Source of the DNA: Catenovulum agarivorans DS-2
Lineage (GTDB): Bacteria; Pseudomonadota; Gammaproteobacteria; Enterobacterales; Alteromonadaceae
Reading direction: 5' to 3'
Length of the DNA stretch: 64,000 bases
NCBI RefSeq assembly: GCF_000568405.1
Contig: NZ_ARZY01000013.1
Coordinates: 1-64,000 of the forward strand
In this document: positions 14,750 to 24,205 of the stretch, one piece after another
Position numbering within the stretch: position 1 is the stretch's first letter
Layout: each line of letters begins with the position of its first letter
Notes under the pieces: model-generated
The model's input: the letters and a program-made list of their open reading frames with translations, nothing else
Databases searched by the model: none
What the model was told of the DNA's origin: nothing
Made by a program: the position numbers and the translations under genes

Positions 14750-17395
14750 ATGTCGATGTTTTCTAATTTCAGTAAGAAAAAATTTAATAAACTTATTCGT
14801 AATCCTAAATTATTTTTTTTGGATTTATTATTTAAGCGTTTGTACTTTTTGCCAAATAGATTTTACGTTGCGAAAAGTGTGGCTGGTAAGAACAAATTTA
14901 GTATTATTTCAGCTGCATATAATGTTGAGAAATATTTAGATGATTATTTCAAGAGCATAACCAAGCAAACGTTAGATAGTAAAAATATCGAAATCATTAT
15001 TATCGATGACGGATCTACTGATAAAACACCTGATATTGTAAAGCAATGGCAGAAAAAATACCCACTGAACATTCAATATGTTAGGAAAGAAAACGGAGGT
15101 CAAGCTTCAGCTCGTAATAAAGGGATTCAGTATGCAAGGCATGAATGGGTAACCTATATTGACCCTGATGATTTTTTGCGTCCAAATTACTTTGAGGAAA
15201 TAGACAAGGCTATAACAAACGCAAAAGAAGACATAGCCTTAGTTTCAAGTAACACTATCTTTTATAATGAAAGAAATAAAAGTTTTGTCAATAGTCACCC
15301 TTTACGTTATAGATTTGAAAAAGGAAACTGGATCGTCAATCCTTTTAAAAATCGAAAAGCGATACAATTTTCTGCATCAACAGCTTTTTTTAGAAAGGAA
15401 GATATCTTAAAGTTCAATATTGAATTCAATTCCTCTGTCAAACCTAATTTTGAAGATGGCAAATTTGTCTGTGATTATTTGCTAAATTCAAGCTGTAAGA
15501 ACATCATGTTTTTACCAAAAGCTGTTTATTATTACCGAAAAAGAAAAGATGAATCATCAACTCTTGATTCGGTGTGGAGACAAGAAGCTAAATATACTAG
15601 CTTGCCGAAACTTGGATACTTGAGTGTTTTGGAGGAATATCGTAGTGCGCTAGGTTATGTCCCTCTATTTATTCAATGGACTGTTCTCTATGATTTCACT
15701 TGGTACTTAAAATATCTAATAAACCGGGATGAACGGGTTAATTTTTTGTCCAAAAATGACAAGGCGCTTTTTATTAGGCAATACCAAAGTATATTTACGT
15801 ACATCGGTAAAAAAGAGATCCTTGACTTCAACTTAGCCGGATGTTGGTTTTTCCATAAAGTTGGGATGTTATCTTTGTTTAAGTGCAGTGAGCCACAACA
15901 ACAAATCATTTATGTGGAAGAACTTGAACAAGACAAACAGTTAGTTAAGTTGCGTTATTTTTGTAAATCAGAAATGCTCGAGAGGTTTGAAGTTGATGGT
16001 GTGCCAATATCTCCAGCCTATCAAAAAATAATTTCCCACAAGTTGCTAAATGAAGTCTTTATTCATGAAAAAATTGTTTGGTTACCAGTTGGTGGTGGGG
16101 AAGAATTACAAATATTTTTAGACGACCAAATTTCGCGTATATCATTTAACGGAGAGCAAGTTGTTAAGTTGTTATTTAGTTATGTTCGCGATACTTTTGG
16201 AGCTAGGACATACATAGTCCATCATTCATTGTCGGCTGTGATTTTAAAACGTATAGCAAAGCTAAGCTATTTTTCTTCTAAATATCATGATTCTTGGCTG
16301 TTCTTGGATAGAGACACGCAAGCTGATGATAATGCAGAGCATTTATATCGCTATGTAAGCAAAAATGAAAAGCAGATAAATGCTTATTTTATATTGAGGC
16401 GAAAATCACATGACTGGGGGCGCTTGAAGAATGAGGGGTTTAAACTAATTGCATTTGGATCTTTACATCACAAGGTAGCTTTACTCAATTGCCAGCATTT
16501 AATTTCTTCACATGCAGATAATTATGTCGTTAATTATTTAAACCGACGGTTATATGGGGATGCGTTAAAATATAAATTGACTTTTCTACAACATGGCTTA
16601 TCTGTTCATGATATGTCACGGTGGTTTAATACCAAAAAATTTGATTGCGTTGTGTCTTCTTCACCACAAGAATACCAAGCTTTGATTGGAGATGGTGGAC
16701 AGTATCAATTAACACAAAAAGAAGTCGTTCTATCTGGCTTTCCTAGGCATGATAAACTTTTAGAATACGGTTCGAAGGGAGATAAAACCATTGTGGTTAT
16801 GCCGACATGGCGAGAGTATTTAGTTGGTCGTACTAAAGGAAAATCAAACTCCCGCGTTGTAAAAGACGATTTTATGGACAGCACATATGCTAAATCTTGG
16901 CGGTCTTTTCTGGTTAGTGCCCAATTGCGTGAGTTAATAGAAAAACATAAATACAGGGTTATCTTTTTTCCTCACGCTAATATACAGCCTTACTTACGCG
17001 AATTTGATATACCAAAAAACATAGAAGTTCTAAGCCATTCGGAAATAGGTATTCAAGAGCTATTTAAAATTTCAACTGTTCTTATTACAGACTATTCATC
17101 AGTTGCATATGAAATGGCTTTGATGAGAAAGCCTGTATTGTATTACCAGTTCGACTATGATGAATTTTATTCCGGAAGTCATGTTTGTAAAAAAGGTTTT
17201 TTCGACTACGTTGATGATGGGTTTGGAGCTGTGTCATACGATGAAGAAACTTTAGTAAATGAATTGTCCTTGGTTTTAGACAATAATGGAGTACCAACCA
17301 AAAAATACTATGATCGTATGGTTAAACTCTTGCCGTTGGTGGATGGTAACAATTGCTCTCGTACATTTGAAGCAATACGCTCTGTTGCTTCATAA
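14750..17395 (+). CDS. Bifunctional GT2 glycosyltransferase / CDP-glycerol glycerophosphotransferase-like protein
   Basis: 881 residues. A GT2 domain (about 48-280) shows SIISAAYNVEKYL, IIIIDDGSTDKT, GQASARNKGI and the DPDDF metal-binding motif. A linker region (about 300-500) has no family I recognise. The C-terminal half (about 510-860) is TagF-like, with FLQHGLSVHD, VVMPTWREYL, FFPHANIQPYL and ITDYSSVAYEMALM. TagF-type domains transfer polyol-phosphate from CDP-polyols, so this is probably the capsule polymerase building a glycerol- or ribitol-phosphate-containing chain. The N-terminus repeats the KLIRNPKLFFLD motif seen in KpsE. The gene is visibly more AT-rich than kpsM-kpsD, as usual for serotype-specific genes. 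Confidence 0.85.
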   Translation: MSMFSNFSKKKFNKLIRNPKLFFLDLLFKRLYFLPNRFYVAKSVAGKNKFSIISAAYNVEKYLDDYFKSITKQTLDSKNIEIIIIDDGSTDKTPDIVKQWQKKYPLNIQYVRKENGGQASARNKGIQYARHEWVTYIDPDDFLRPNYFEEIDKAITNAKEDIALVSSNTIFYNERNKSFVNSHPLRYRFEKGNWIVNPFKNRKAIQFSASTAFFRKEDILKFNIEFNSSVKPNFEDGKFVCDYLLNSSCKNIMFLPKAVYYYRKRKDESSTLDSVWRQEAKYTSLPKLGYLSVLEEYRSALGYVPLFIQWTVLYDFTWYLKYLINRDERVNFLSKNDKALFIRQYQSIFTYIGKKEILDFNLAGCWFFHKVGMLSLFKCSEPQQQIIYVEELEQDKQLVKLRYFCKSEMLERFEVDGVPISPAYQKIISHKLLNEVFIHEKIVWLPVGGGEELQIFLDDQISRISFNGEQVVKLLFSYVRDTFGARTYIVHHSLSAVILKRIAKLSYFSSKYHDSWLFLDRDTQADDNAEHLYRYVSKNEKQINAYFILRRKSHDWGRLKNEGFKLIAFGSLHHKVALLNCQHLISSHADNYVVNYLNRRLYGDALKYKLTFLQHGLSVHDMSRWFNTKKFDCVVSSSPQEYQALIGDGGQYQLTQKEVVLSGFPRHDKLLEYGSKGDKTIVVMPTWREYLVGRTKGKSNSRVVKDDFMDSTYAKSWRSFLVSAQLRELIEKHKYRVIFFPHANIQPYLREFDIPKNIEVLSHSEIGIQELFKISTVLITDYSSVAYEMALMRKPVLYYQFDYDEFYSGSHVCKKGFFDYVDDGFGAVSYDEETLVNELSLVLDNNGVPTKKYYDRMVKLLPLVDGNNCSRTFEAIRSVAS

Positions 17396-17431
17396 GCTAG
17401 CGTTGCGGCATAGAAATTTATAGTTCTCGAT

Positions 17432-18430
17432 ATGAAGTCTAGAGTGTTTTACAAGTTTTTTACTTCGCCGTACTTGTTTTTTGCTGATTCAAAAAACAAG
17501 TATGTAAGATACCTTGCGCTCAATATTTTCCGTTCCTTGCTCGATAGCAGGGAATTGAAGTTTTTTATGGCTGGCTATTTTGAAGCTAGCCAGTTTATGT
17601 TATTGAGGCAGTTTAAGTGGATTCGAAAAGGACTCTGGTTGATAAAAAAAAGGTACTTTTATCAACACCTAAAAAAATTAGACATGCCTTTAGTCTCTAT
17701 CATTATGCCTAACTTTAATGGTGCTTCTACTCTAAAGCTTTCGATTGATAGTTTATTGAAGCAGACTTACCAGCACATAGAAATAATAATCATTGATGAC
17801 AATAGTAATGATAGCAGTTGGGACATACTGAGCGAGTACTCAAATAACCCTAAGATTTGCATAATTAGAAACAAGTGGAATAAGGGAGCTGCATACAGTA
17901 GAAATCATGGAATTGTAAAAGCTAGAGGCCAATATGTAACATTTCAAGATTCTGATGATGTGGCTTTACCAGATCGTATTGCCAAGCAACTTTATCCACT
18001 GATTACAAATAAAAAAAAGGTTTTCTCATTTTGTAATCTTTGCCGCGTAAGTGAGGATAATTCAATATATGAAATCAACGGTAGAGTTGTATCAAAAGCT
18101 ATCGTTAGTATGATGTTTGAAAGAGAAAAAGTAATATCTGAGATTGGCTTTTTCATGGTTTTACGAAGGAGTGAAGACACTGAGTATTTTGAGCGCCTGA
18201 TTAGCTTTTATGGCGCTTCCGCTGCCTCCTATATTTTTGAAGTGCTATATTTTGCTAAGCTTCGAGTTAATTCACTGACCTTTTCCGATGGTGATTATCG
18301 TCAGGTTGGGCCTGTAAAAATAGAGCATCAAGTTTCAGCGAAGACTAAGGCTGATCTGGACAAGTTTAGACGGTTTCATACCCAAATAGAGTTAGGGGTG
18401 TTGTCTCCCTACATTTCATTTCGCGCATAA
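17432..18430 (+). CDS. GT2 family glycosyltransferase of the capsule locus
   Basis: 332 residues. After an N-terminal basic/aromatic stretch (FTSPYLFFADSK, about 10-21) lies a GT2 domain (about 88-250) with VSIIMPNFNGASTL, IIIIDDNSNDSSWD, NKGAAYSRNHGI and the DSDD metal-binding motif (FQDSDDVALPD). It likely adds one sugar to the capsule repeat unit or its linker. Acceptor and donor cannot be told from the sequence. It lies in the same AT-rich stretch as the preceding fusion gene. Confidence 0.85.
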   Translation: MKSRVFYKFFTSPYLFFADSKNKYVRYLALNIFRSLLDSRELKFFMAGYFEASQFMLLRQFKWIRKGLWLIKKRYFYQHLKKLDMPLVSIIMPNFNGASTLKLSIDSLLKQTYQHIEIIIIDDNSNDSSWDILSEYSNNPKICIIRNKWNKGAAYSRNHGIVKARGQYVTFQDSDDVALPDRIAKQLYPLITNKKKVFSFCNLCRVSEDNSIYEINGRVVSKAIVSMMFEREKVISEIGFFMVLRRSEDTEYFERLISFYGASAASYIFEVLYFAKLRVNSLTFSDGDYRQVGPVKIEHQVSAKTKADLDKFRRFHTQIELGVLSPYISFRA

Positions 18431-18449
18431 ACTCAAAAAGCTTACTTAC

Positions 18450-20549
18450 ATGATATTACTTACATCATTTGGTTTATTTAAAAAAAGGAATAATATTCAG
18501 TGTTTTTGTGCCACTGAATCTTTAGAAACAGGGCTACTACTAATAGTTTGGGGGCTAAAGAAGCGAAGCGCATTAAGTAATTTGGTAATTAGAGCGCTTA
18601 GCTCTGAGGTGCCAACACTTAGACTGGAAGACGGCTTTATCGGCTATCTAAATCACCCAACAGCTAAGTCTAATTTATTGTCATTGTCGGTAGACACCAC
18701 TGGTATCTACTACGATGCAACTAACCCGTCTGATATGGAAGCCTATATCGCTGCGGGTATTCCACAGCAGTTTAGTGCTAGGTTAAATTTGTCGAATGAC
18801 GAGTTTGTTAGTAATCGCGCGCAGCAAAACTTGCCTGAGCGCGTTAAGGCATTTCGCCAAAGTTTAATCGACAATCAAATCACTAAATACAATCTATGTG
18901 GGCAAGTGGAGCAAGCGCCGCAGTTGGCTGAAAATGCAGTTTTAGTGATTGACCAAACCTTTGGTGATTTGTCGGTTGAATATAGTTATGCCAGCGCTGA
19001 TTCATTTAAACAAATGCTGCAAGCAGCGATAGCTGAAAATCCAACTGCAACCATTTATGTAAAAGCGCATCCAGACGTTTTACTAGGCAAAAAAACAGGC
19101 TTTATTAAGCCTGAATGGACAAACTGCAATAGAGTGCAGTTTATATATCAGGCGTGTAACCCAATTGCACTTATTCAACAGGTGAGCAAGGTGTATACCG
19201 TTTGTTCGCAAATGGGCTTTGAAGCACTACTCAACAATAAACCCGTTGTTACCTTTGGTGCGCCTTTTTATGCAGGCTGGGGGTTAACGGATGATCGTGG
19301 GCACATTCCACAGCGTCGCCAACAATTAAAAGCTGAACGCCAAAGTGTTAGTATTGACGATTTAGTTTACGCTGCTTATTTTTGTTATGTGCGTTATGTT
19401 AACCCGCTTACGCAACAGCGTTGCGATCCTGAAGATATTGTTGAGTTTATTCAACTACAAAAAACAGCCCTGCAATTTAATACAATATATTGCTGTAATT
19501 TTAGTTTGTGGAAAAAGGCGTTTTTGCCTTACTTTTTGCGTAAATATGCTAAGAAAGTTGTATTTGTTACCACTAATCAGCTTAAAAAAATTAAACCTCA
19601 ACAGAATGATGCTTTATTGCTGTGGGGCGCAAAAGCCGTTCCAGAACATGCGCCAGTTGTGCTTAAAAATAATCTCTTACGTATTGAAGATGGTTTTATT
19701 CGTTCAGTTGGTTTAGGTGCTGATTTACGCAGGCCTTCTTCATTGGTAGTCGACAATCAAGGTATTTATTTTAACCCGCAGCATTCCAGTCGGCTTGAAG
19801 ATATATTGCAAAACAAGTGTTTTAGCCCTATAGAGCTTGAGCGTGCTGATAAGTTAATTCAACTACTTAATCAGAGCAAAGTCTCAAAATATAATGTGGA
19901 AGACTCAGCTAATTGTGCCATCTCACCTAAGGCAGGACAGAAAATTGTTTTAGTGGTTGGCCAAGTAGAAGATGACGCCTCCATTCAAACAGGTTGCCCT
20001 GATATTTCCACCAACTTGGGGTTGTTGCAACAAGTGCGCAAGCTAAGGCCTGATGATTATATTATTTATAAACCTCATCCTGATGTGCTAACTGGGAATC
20101 GGGTTGGCAATATTGCCAAAGACACGGTAAACACACTTGCAGATATTCAAATTGAACAAGCTTCAATTATTCAGTTAATAGAACAATGTGACGAGCTGCA
20201 TACGCTGTCTTCACTTTCTGGTTTTGAAGCGTTGCTACGTGGCAAGCAGGTTTATTGTTATGGCTTACCTTTTTATGCTGGTTGGGGGTTAACGTGCGAT
20301 GCTTTAACGATTAGTCGACGTAATCGCAATTTATCGTTAGCCGAATTAGTGCACGCAACTTTAATTGACTACCCAGATTACATTGATTGGCAGTCAGGTT
20401 TTTATACCAAACCTGAACTTATTGTGCAGCAGTTTGCTGGTAAAAGCGAAAAACTTGCCGCTCAGTCACAAATTAATACATTTTTATTACGGAAATGGCG
20501 TAAAATACGCTTTGTTTTTGAAGCATTATTAGTTAACCGCTTCGGTTAA
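18450..20549 (+). CDS. kpsC: Capsule polysaccharide beta-Kdo transferase KpsC
   Basis: 699 residues made of two related modules, as known for KpsC, which adds alternating beta-Kdo residues to build the lipid linker of ABC-exported capsules. The duplication is visible: RLEDGFIG and RIEDGFIRSVGLG; KAHPDVLLGKKTG and KPHPDVLTGNRVG; GFEALLNNKPVVTFGAPFYAGWGL and GFEALLRGKQVYCYGLPFYAGWGL. The N-terminal module has lost the SVGLG loop that follows the RxEDGF motif in the C-terminal module. The ATG at 18450 follows the preceding gene by 19 bases. Confidence 0.92.
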   Translation: MILLTSFGLFKKRNNIQCFCATESLETGLLLIVWGLKKRSALSNLVIRALSSEVPTLRLEDGFIGYLNHPTAKSNLLSLSVDTTGIYYDATNPSDMEAYIAAGIPQQFSARLNLSNDEFVSNRAQQNLPERVKAFRQSLIDNQITKYNLCGQVEQAPQLAENAVLVIDQTFGDLSVEYSYASADSFKQMLQAAIAENPTATIYVKAHPDVLLGKKTGFIKPEWTNCNRVQFIYQACNPIALIQQVSKVYTVCSQMGFEALLNNKPVVTFGAPFYAGWGLTDDRGHIPQRRQQLKAERQSVSIDDLVYAAYFCYVRYVNPLTQQRCDPEDIVEFIQLQKTALQFNTIYCCNFSLWKKAFLPYFLRKYAKKVVFVTTNQLKKIKPQQNDALLLWGAKAVPEHAPVVLKNNLLRIEDGFIRSVGLGADLRRPSSLVVDNQGIYFNPQHSSRLEDILQNKCFSPIELERADKLIQLLNQSKVSKYNVEDSANCAISPKAGQKIVLVVGQVEDDASIQTGCPDISTNLGLLQQVRKLRPDDYIIYKPHPDVLTGNRVGNIAKDTVNTLADIQIEQASIIQLIEQCDELHTLSSLSGFEALLRGKQVYCYGLPFYAGWGLTCDALTISRRNRNLSLAELVHATLIDYPDYIDWQSGFYTKPELIVQQFAGKSEKLAAQSQINTFLLRKWRKIRFVFEALLVNRFG

Positions 20550-20583
20550 TTGTAGTACCTCGTTAAGGGAATCATTGCACAGT

Positions 20584-21885
20584 ATGAGCAATATTTTGTT
20601 TTTACAAGGACCATTAGGGCCGTTTTTTGGCAAGTTAGCCAAACATTTGTCTAAATTAGGCAATACCACTTATAAAATAAATTTTAATGGCGGGGATGCA
20701 ATATTCTCAAATGCCGATCATGTGTTTAATTATCGCGGCAGTTTAAAAAGCTGGCAGCGTTATCTTTCAATGTTTGTCCGCCGTAATAACATTCATGCAA
20801 TTGTCGTTTATGGAGATTGCCGCAGCTACCATTCAATCGCCAAAGAAATATGTAATACATTTAATATTGAGTTTTGGGCTTTTGAAGAAGGTTATGTGCG
20901 CCCTAATCACATTACTCTTGAAAAAGGTGGGGTCAACGCAAACTCACCATTAAATATTTCGACTGTTGCCCATGCTCAGGCTACGCTCGCGCAAACGCAT
21001 GAGCTGGCTAGAATACCAGAGCATTCATTTGGTCAAACTTTTTTCCATCGCCTATTTTATGGGGTGAGTTATTATTGCGCAAGAGGAATGAGTCGCATCT
21101 GGTTGTACAATGATGGCCATCATAGAGAATACACTAACTTAGACGAGCTAAGGTACTGGGCATTTTCAATTTATCGCAAATGGAAATATAAATTATTACA
21201 AAGCAATTTAGACAAATGGATTGTTGATAATTGGGCGAATCAATACTTTTTTGTGCCTTTGCAAGTACATTGTGATAGTCAAATTCATTCGCATTCTGAC
21301 TATCAAGACGTCAAAGAGTTTATTCGCCGCGTGATGGTATCGTTTGCTAAACACGCACCAAAAGATAAAAAATTAGTATTTAAGCACCATCCTATGGATA
21401 GGGGATTTCGCCACTATGGCAAGTTAATTAGACGAATTGCTGCTAAGTTAGATATTCAACAGCGAGTAGTATATGGCCATGAACTCCATTTGCCGACCAT
21501 GCTGAAAAACTGTTGTGGTACTGTGACTATTAATAGTACGGTTGGTTTGTCATCGTTACACCACTCTAAACCAACAAAAGTAATGGGGCGGGCAAACTAT
21601 AATGTTGAAGGTTTAACTAGCCAGTACCCACTGAACTTTTTTTGGGAGTCACCATGCCCACCCAACCCAAGGTTTTTTGCTAAATTTAAACAGGCGTTAA
21701 AAGCGCATACACAAATTAATGGTAGTTTTTACCGCGACATCGACTTAACCTGTCAAAATATTGTGGAGTTTTTAACAAATAAACAGGTTAAAGTAGCGGA
21801 CTATAAACAACTTAATCTGCGCGATGGTGCAGAAGGTCCTCATTTTCTTGACGACTTTGATGAATTTGAATCTATTAACGGTTAG
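20584..21885 (+). CDS. kpsS: Capsule polysaccharide Kdo transferase KpsS
   Basis: 433 residues. The family hallmark MSNILFLQGPLGPFFGKLAKHL at the start, WAFEEGYVRPNHITLEKGGVN, FVPLQVHCDSQI, KHHPMDRGF and TINSTVGLSSL are all present. KpsS places the first beta-Kdo on lyso-phosphatidylglycerol, after which KpsC extends the linker. The ATG at 20584 is chosen because AAGGGA lies 14 bases upstream; a TTG at 20575 is possible. It closes the capsule locus, and the Kdo-supply genes kpsF/kpsU are not in the window. Confidence 0.93.
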   Translation: MSNILFLQGPLGPFFGKLAKHLSKLGNTTYKINFNGGDAIFSNADHVFNYRGSLKSWQRYLSMFVRRNNIHAIVVYGDCRSYHSIAKEICNTFNIEFWAFEEGYVRPNHITLEKGGVNANSPLNISTVAHAQATLAQTHELARIPEHSFGQTFFHRLFYGVSYYCARGMSRIWLYNDGHHREYTNLDELRYWAFSIYRKWKYKLLQSNLDKWIVDNWANQYFFVPLQVHCDSQIHSHSDYQDVKEFIRRVMVSFAKHAPKDKKLVFKHHPMDRGFRHYGKLIRRIAAKLDIQQRVVYGHELHLPTMLKNCCGTVTINSTVGLSSLHHSKPTKVMGRANYNVEGLTSQYPLNFFWESPCPPNPRFFAKFKQALKAHTQINGSFYRDIDLTCQNIVEFLTNKQVKVADYKQLNLRDGAEGPHFLDDFDEFESING

Positions 21886-21890
21886 CAAAT

Positions 21891-22262
21891 ATGACAAACA
21901 CCAGCCAAATTGAATACCCATTTTATCAGCAAGTCGCCAAAGACTTAGTATTGTTTACCATTATGGATGAGCAAGGTATTCCAACCCCGCAAGGTGAAGA
22001 TGGCCAAGCGGCTATGCCTTTTTGGTCGAGCGAAGAAAAAGCGCTCGCTTTTATTCAAGCTAATAGTGGTTACCAAAACTTCAAACCATACAAAATTGAC
22101 TACGAAGTTTTTAAAGATAAATGGTTTGAAGGTTTAGTTCAGGACGATTTATTAGTTGGTTTAGATTGGTTAGATGCAACTGAAAATGCCTGTGTTACTG
22201 AAGTTGAAATTTTGGTACGCGAAGTGCAAAACGTTATTAAAAGCCAGCCTTTGAAGAAGTAG
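21891..22262 (+). CDS. DUF2750 family protein
   Basis: A 123-residue cytoplasmic protein without signal or membrane segment. PFWSSEEKALAFIQ near residue 42 and an acidic C-terminal half (VQDDLLVGLDWLD) match the DUF2750 family, whose function is unknown. It starts five bases after kpsS, so it is probably co-transcribed with the capsule genes, though these proteins are not known capsule components. Its stop meets the convergent EAL gene one base away. Confidence 0.75.
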   Translation: MTNTSQIEYPFYQQVAKDLVLFTIMDEQGIPTPQGEDGQAAMPFWSSEEKALAFIQANSGYQNFKPYKIDYEVFKDKWFEGLVQDDLLVGLDWLDATENACVTEVEILVREVQNVIKSQPLKK

Positions 22263-22263
22263 C

Positions 22264-23883
22264 CTAGCTTTCTAATTGTTGTTGCCATTGTTTAGCCCAG
22301 CTGGCAATGCCTTCTATTTCTATTGGTCTGCTGTATACGAATCCTTGGGCGTATTGGCAGCCCATTGATTTTAGAACTTTTTCTTGTTCTATATCTTCTA
22401 TTCCTTCAGCAAACACTTTTCTGTGTAGGTTTCTGCTTAAATCGACCATAGTGTTCACTAGCGTTTGATGCTTTTTGCCTTTATTCATCAATTTAATAAA
22501 TTGCCGGTCTATTTTGATTCCATGTAAGGGCAATGCTCTGAGGTGGGACAGCGAGCTAAAACCTGTGCCAAAGTCATCTATCACTACTTTAATACCAATT
22601 GCGGCTAAACGTTCAATTATACTATGTGATATAACAGGTTCTTGCATCAATGCTTGCTCTCTTATTTCAACAATGAGCGCGCTAGCTTGCAAATGGTGTG
22701 TATCTAGTTCTTGAGCCAAAAAGTCGACAAATTCATGCTGGAGTAAATCTTTGCTTGAAAGATTTATGCTGACGTCGATTTCCAACCCTTGCTGGTGCCA
22801 TTGGCTACAAGCTTGGATGGAGGTTTTAGCAACCCATTGAGTTATCGAGTAAATAACGCCCGTGCGCTGTGCTAACTCAATAAATCGCTCAGGCTCAATT
22901 AAACCAAACTCGGGGTGTCGCCAACGTATCAAGCTTTCTGCGGCTATTAATTGTTTGTTCTCAAGGTTGATAATCGGCTGAGAGAACAAGCTAAGTTGTT
23001 GTAGTTTGATTGCTTGGCTTAGATCTGACAATAACTTTTGTTGAGTTTTATTAAAGATATCCATATCTTGAGTGTAAGCTGCATAGCCCTCTAACCCTGG
23101 GCTGAGGTAATCAATTGCCGTTTGTGCTTGCTGAATGCATTCTGCAATTTGTTTGGCATCGGATATTTGACCACTGACGCCCATCTCGAACGATAAACTG
23201 AGCATCATGGATTCATAAGGTATTGGATCGGGCAGTGCTTTTTTAATTTGCTGATAGACAGTTTCTACTATATGTGAGCTATTGCCTTGGTCGATAATCA
23301 GTGCAAAGCGCACACCGCCTAATGAGACTAGCTTTTTATCGTTTTCTAGCGGTTTTACCGCGTCAATTGCGAATAAGCTTTTGTTAATTCGCTGCGCGAT
23401 TTGTATTAATACCAAGTCTGTTGTCTGGTAACCCAGTGTTTGATTTAACTGAGACACATCGGTTAGTTTTATAACGCATAACACATGCTGACCTTCAGTA
23501 TGGTGGTGCCGCCATTGTTGTAACCTTTGTTGGTTGGGCAACCCAGTGGTGCTATCGTGCAATGCTAAATGTTGTAACGTTGCAGATTCATTGAGGTTGC
23601 GCACGCGCGATTCATTTGTACTATTAACACAAGTGATAAAAGTGCGGGCGAGCAAAGCTAATTGAGCACATCCCCAAATTAATGTGGCAGCACAAATAGG
23701 CAACAGCAGCAGCGCGCTCACCATACCTGTTAATCCAGCTAACACGAGTAATAAACTGAATGCAGTGATGGCTGTACAGGCATAATGCCAAAAGGTTCGG
23801 AATGTAAAAGCTACAAATGTTTGTGCCGCACACAATAAAATGAATAGCGGCAAACTAAGCGTGAAAATTGATGTTATGTCCAT
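22264..23883 (-). CDS. Membrane c-di-GMP phosphodiesterase with degenerate GGDEF and EAL domain
   Basis: 539 residues. Three or four hydrophobic segments (about 5-100) precede a GGDEF-like domain (about 130-270) whose signature reads LGGVRF instead of GGDEF, so it is unlikely to make c-di-GMP. The EAL domain (about 285-530) is intact: ESLIRWRHP, the metal-binding VIDDFGTGFSSLSHL, the DRQFI motif and the terminal EGIED. The protein should hydrolyse c-di-GMP, with the GGDEF part perhaps sensing GTP. Its position beside the capsule locus makes control of surface attachment plausible but unproven. Confidence 0.88.
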   Translation of the reverse strand: MDITSIFTLSLPLFILLCAAQTFVAFTFRTFWHYACTAITAFSLLLVLAGLTGMVSALLLLPICAATLIWGCAQLALLARTFITCVNSTNESRVRNLNESATLQHLALHDSTTGLPNQQRLQQWRHHHTEGQHVLCVIKLTDVSQLNQTLGYQTTDLVLIQIAQRINKSLFAIDAVKPLENDKKLVSLGGVRFALIIDQGNSSHIVETVYQQIKKALPDPIPYESMMLSLSFEMGVSGQISDAKQIAECIQQAQTAIDYLSPGLEGYAAYTQDMDIFNKTQQKLLSDLSQAIKLQQLSLFSQPIINLENKQLIAAESLIRWRHPEFGLIEPERFIELAQRTGVIYSITQWVAKTSIQACSQWHQQGLEIDVSINLSSKDLLQHEFVDFLAQELDTHHLQASALIVEIREQALMQEPVISHSIIERLAAIGIKVVIDDFGTGFSSLSHLRALPLHGIKIDRQFIKLMNKGKKHQTLVNTMVDLSRNLHRKVFAEGIEDIEQEKVLKSMGCQYAQGFVYSRPIEIEGIASWAKQWQQQLES

Positions 23884-23937
23884 ATCAAACCACGAGTGCG
23901 AGCACTCGGTACCTCATGATAATGTGTTGTAGCGGCG

Positions 23938-24120
23938 TTATATTCCACCTAACCTTTGGGCCAATTCTTTGTATTTTTCGACACTTTCTTTTTCGAACAA
24001 AGGTGCGCCATCTTCATTTTTGTCGGCAGCAATTAGTAAATGTTCTCTTTCCAAACGCAATACTCTAACGTCCTGCACTCCCAAAAATTCGGCAACTTCC
24101 GCAACAGTCATTAAACTCAT
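23938..24120 (-). CDS. Small helix-turn-helix (excisionase/MerR-like) protein
   Basis: A 60-residue protein with a single winged-helix domain: TVAEVAEFLGVQDVRVLRLE (recognition region), then a wing (DGAPLFEKESVEKY). This is the DNA-binding domain of AlpA/Xis/MerR type without any effector domain. No integrase or phage gene is nearby, so it is probably a chromosomal regulator. Its target is unknown. It lies between tusA and the EAL gene, all on the minus strand. Confidence 0.65.
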   Translation of the reverse strand: MSLMTVAEVAEFLGVQDVRVLRLEREHLLIAADKNEDGAPLFEKESVEKYKELAQRLGGI

Positions 24121-24205
24121 AAAATACCTTCTTATTAGATTAGTTGTGATATTAATTCCTAATTAAAGACTATATGTGCCAGAAGCGCTAGCCCTTAAGC
24201 CCTTT

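Noticed and set aside
23938-24120. Excisionase as a sign of an integrated element
   Set aside because: The small HTH protein has no integrase, repeats or phage genes around it and lies among core genes, so a mobile origin is not supported.
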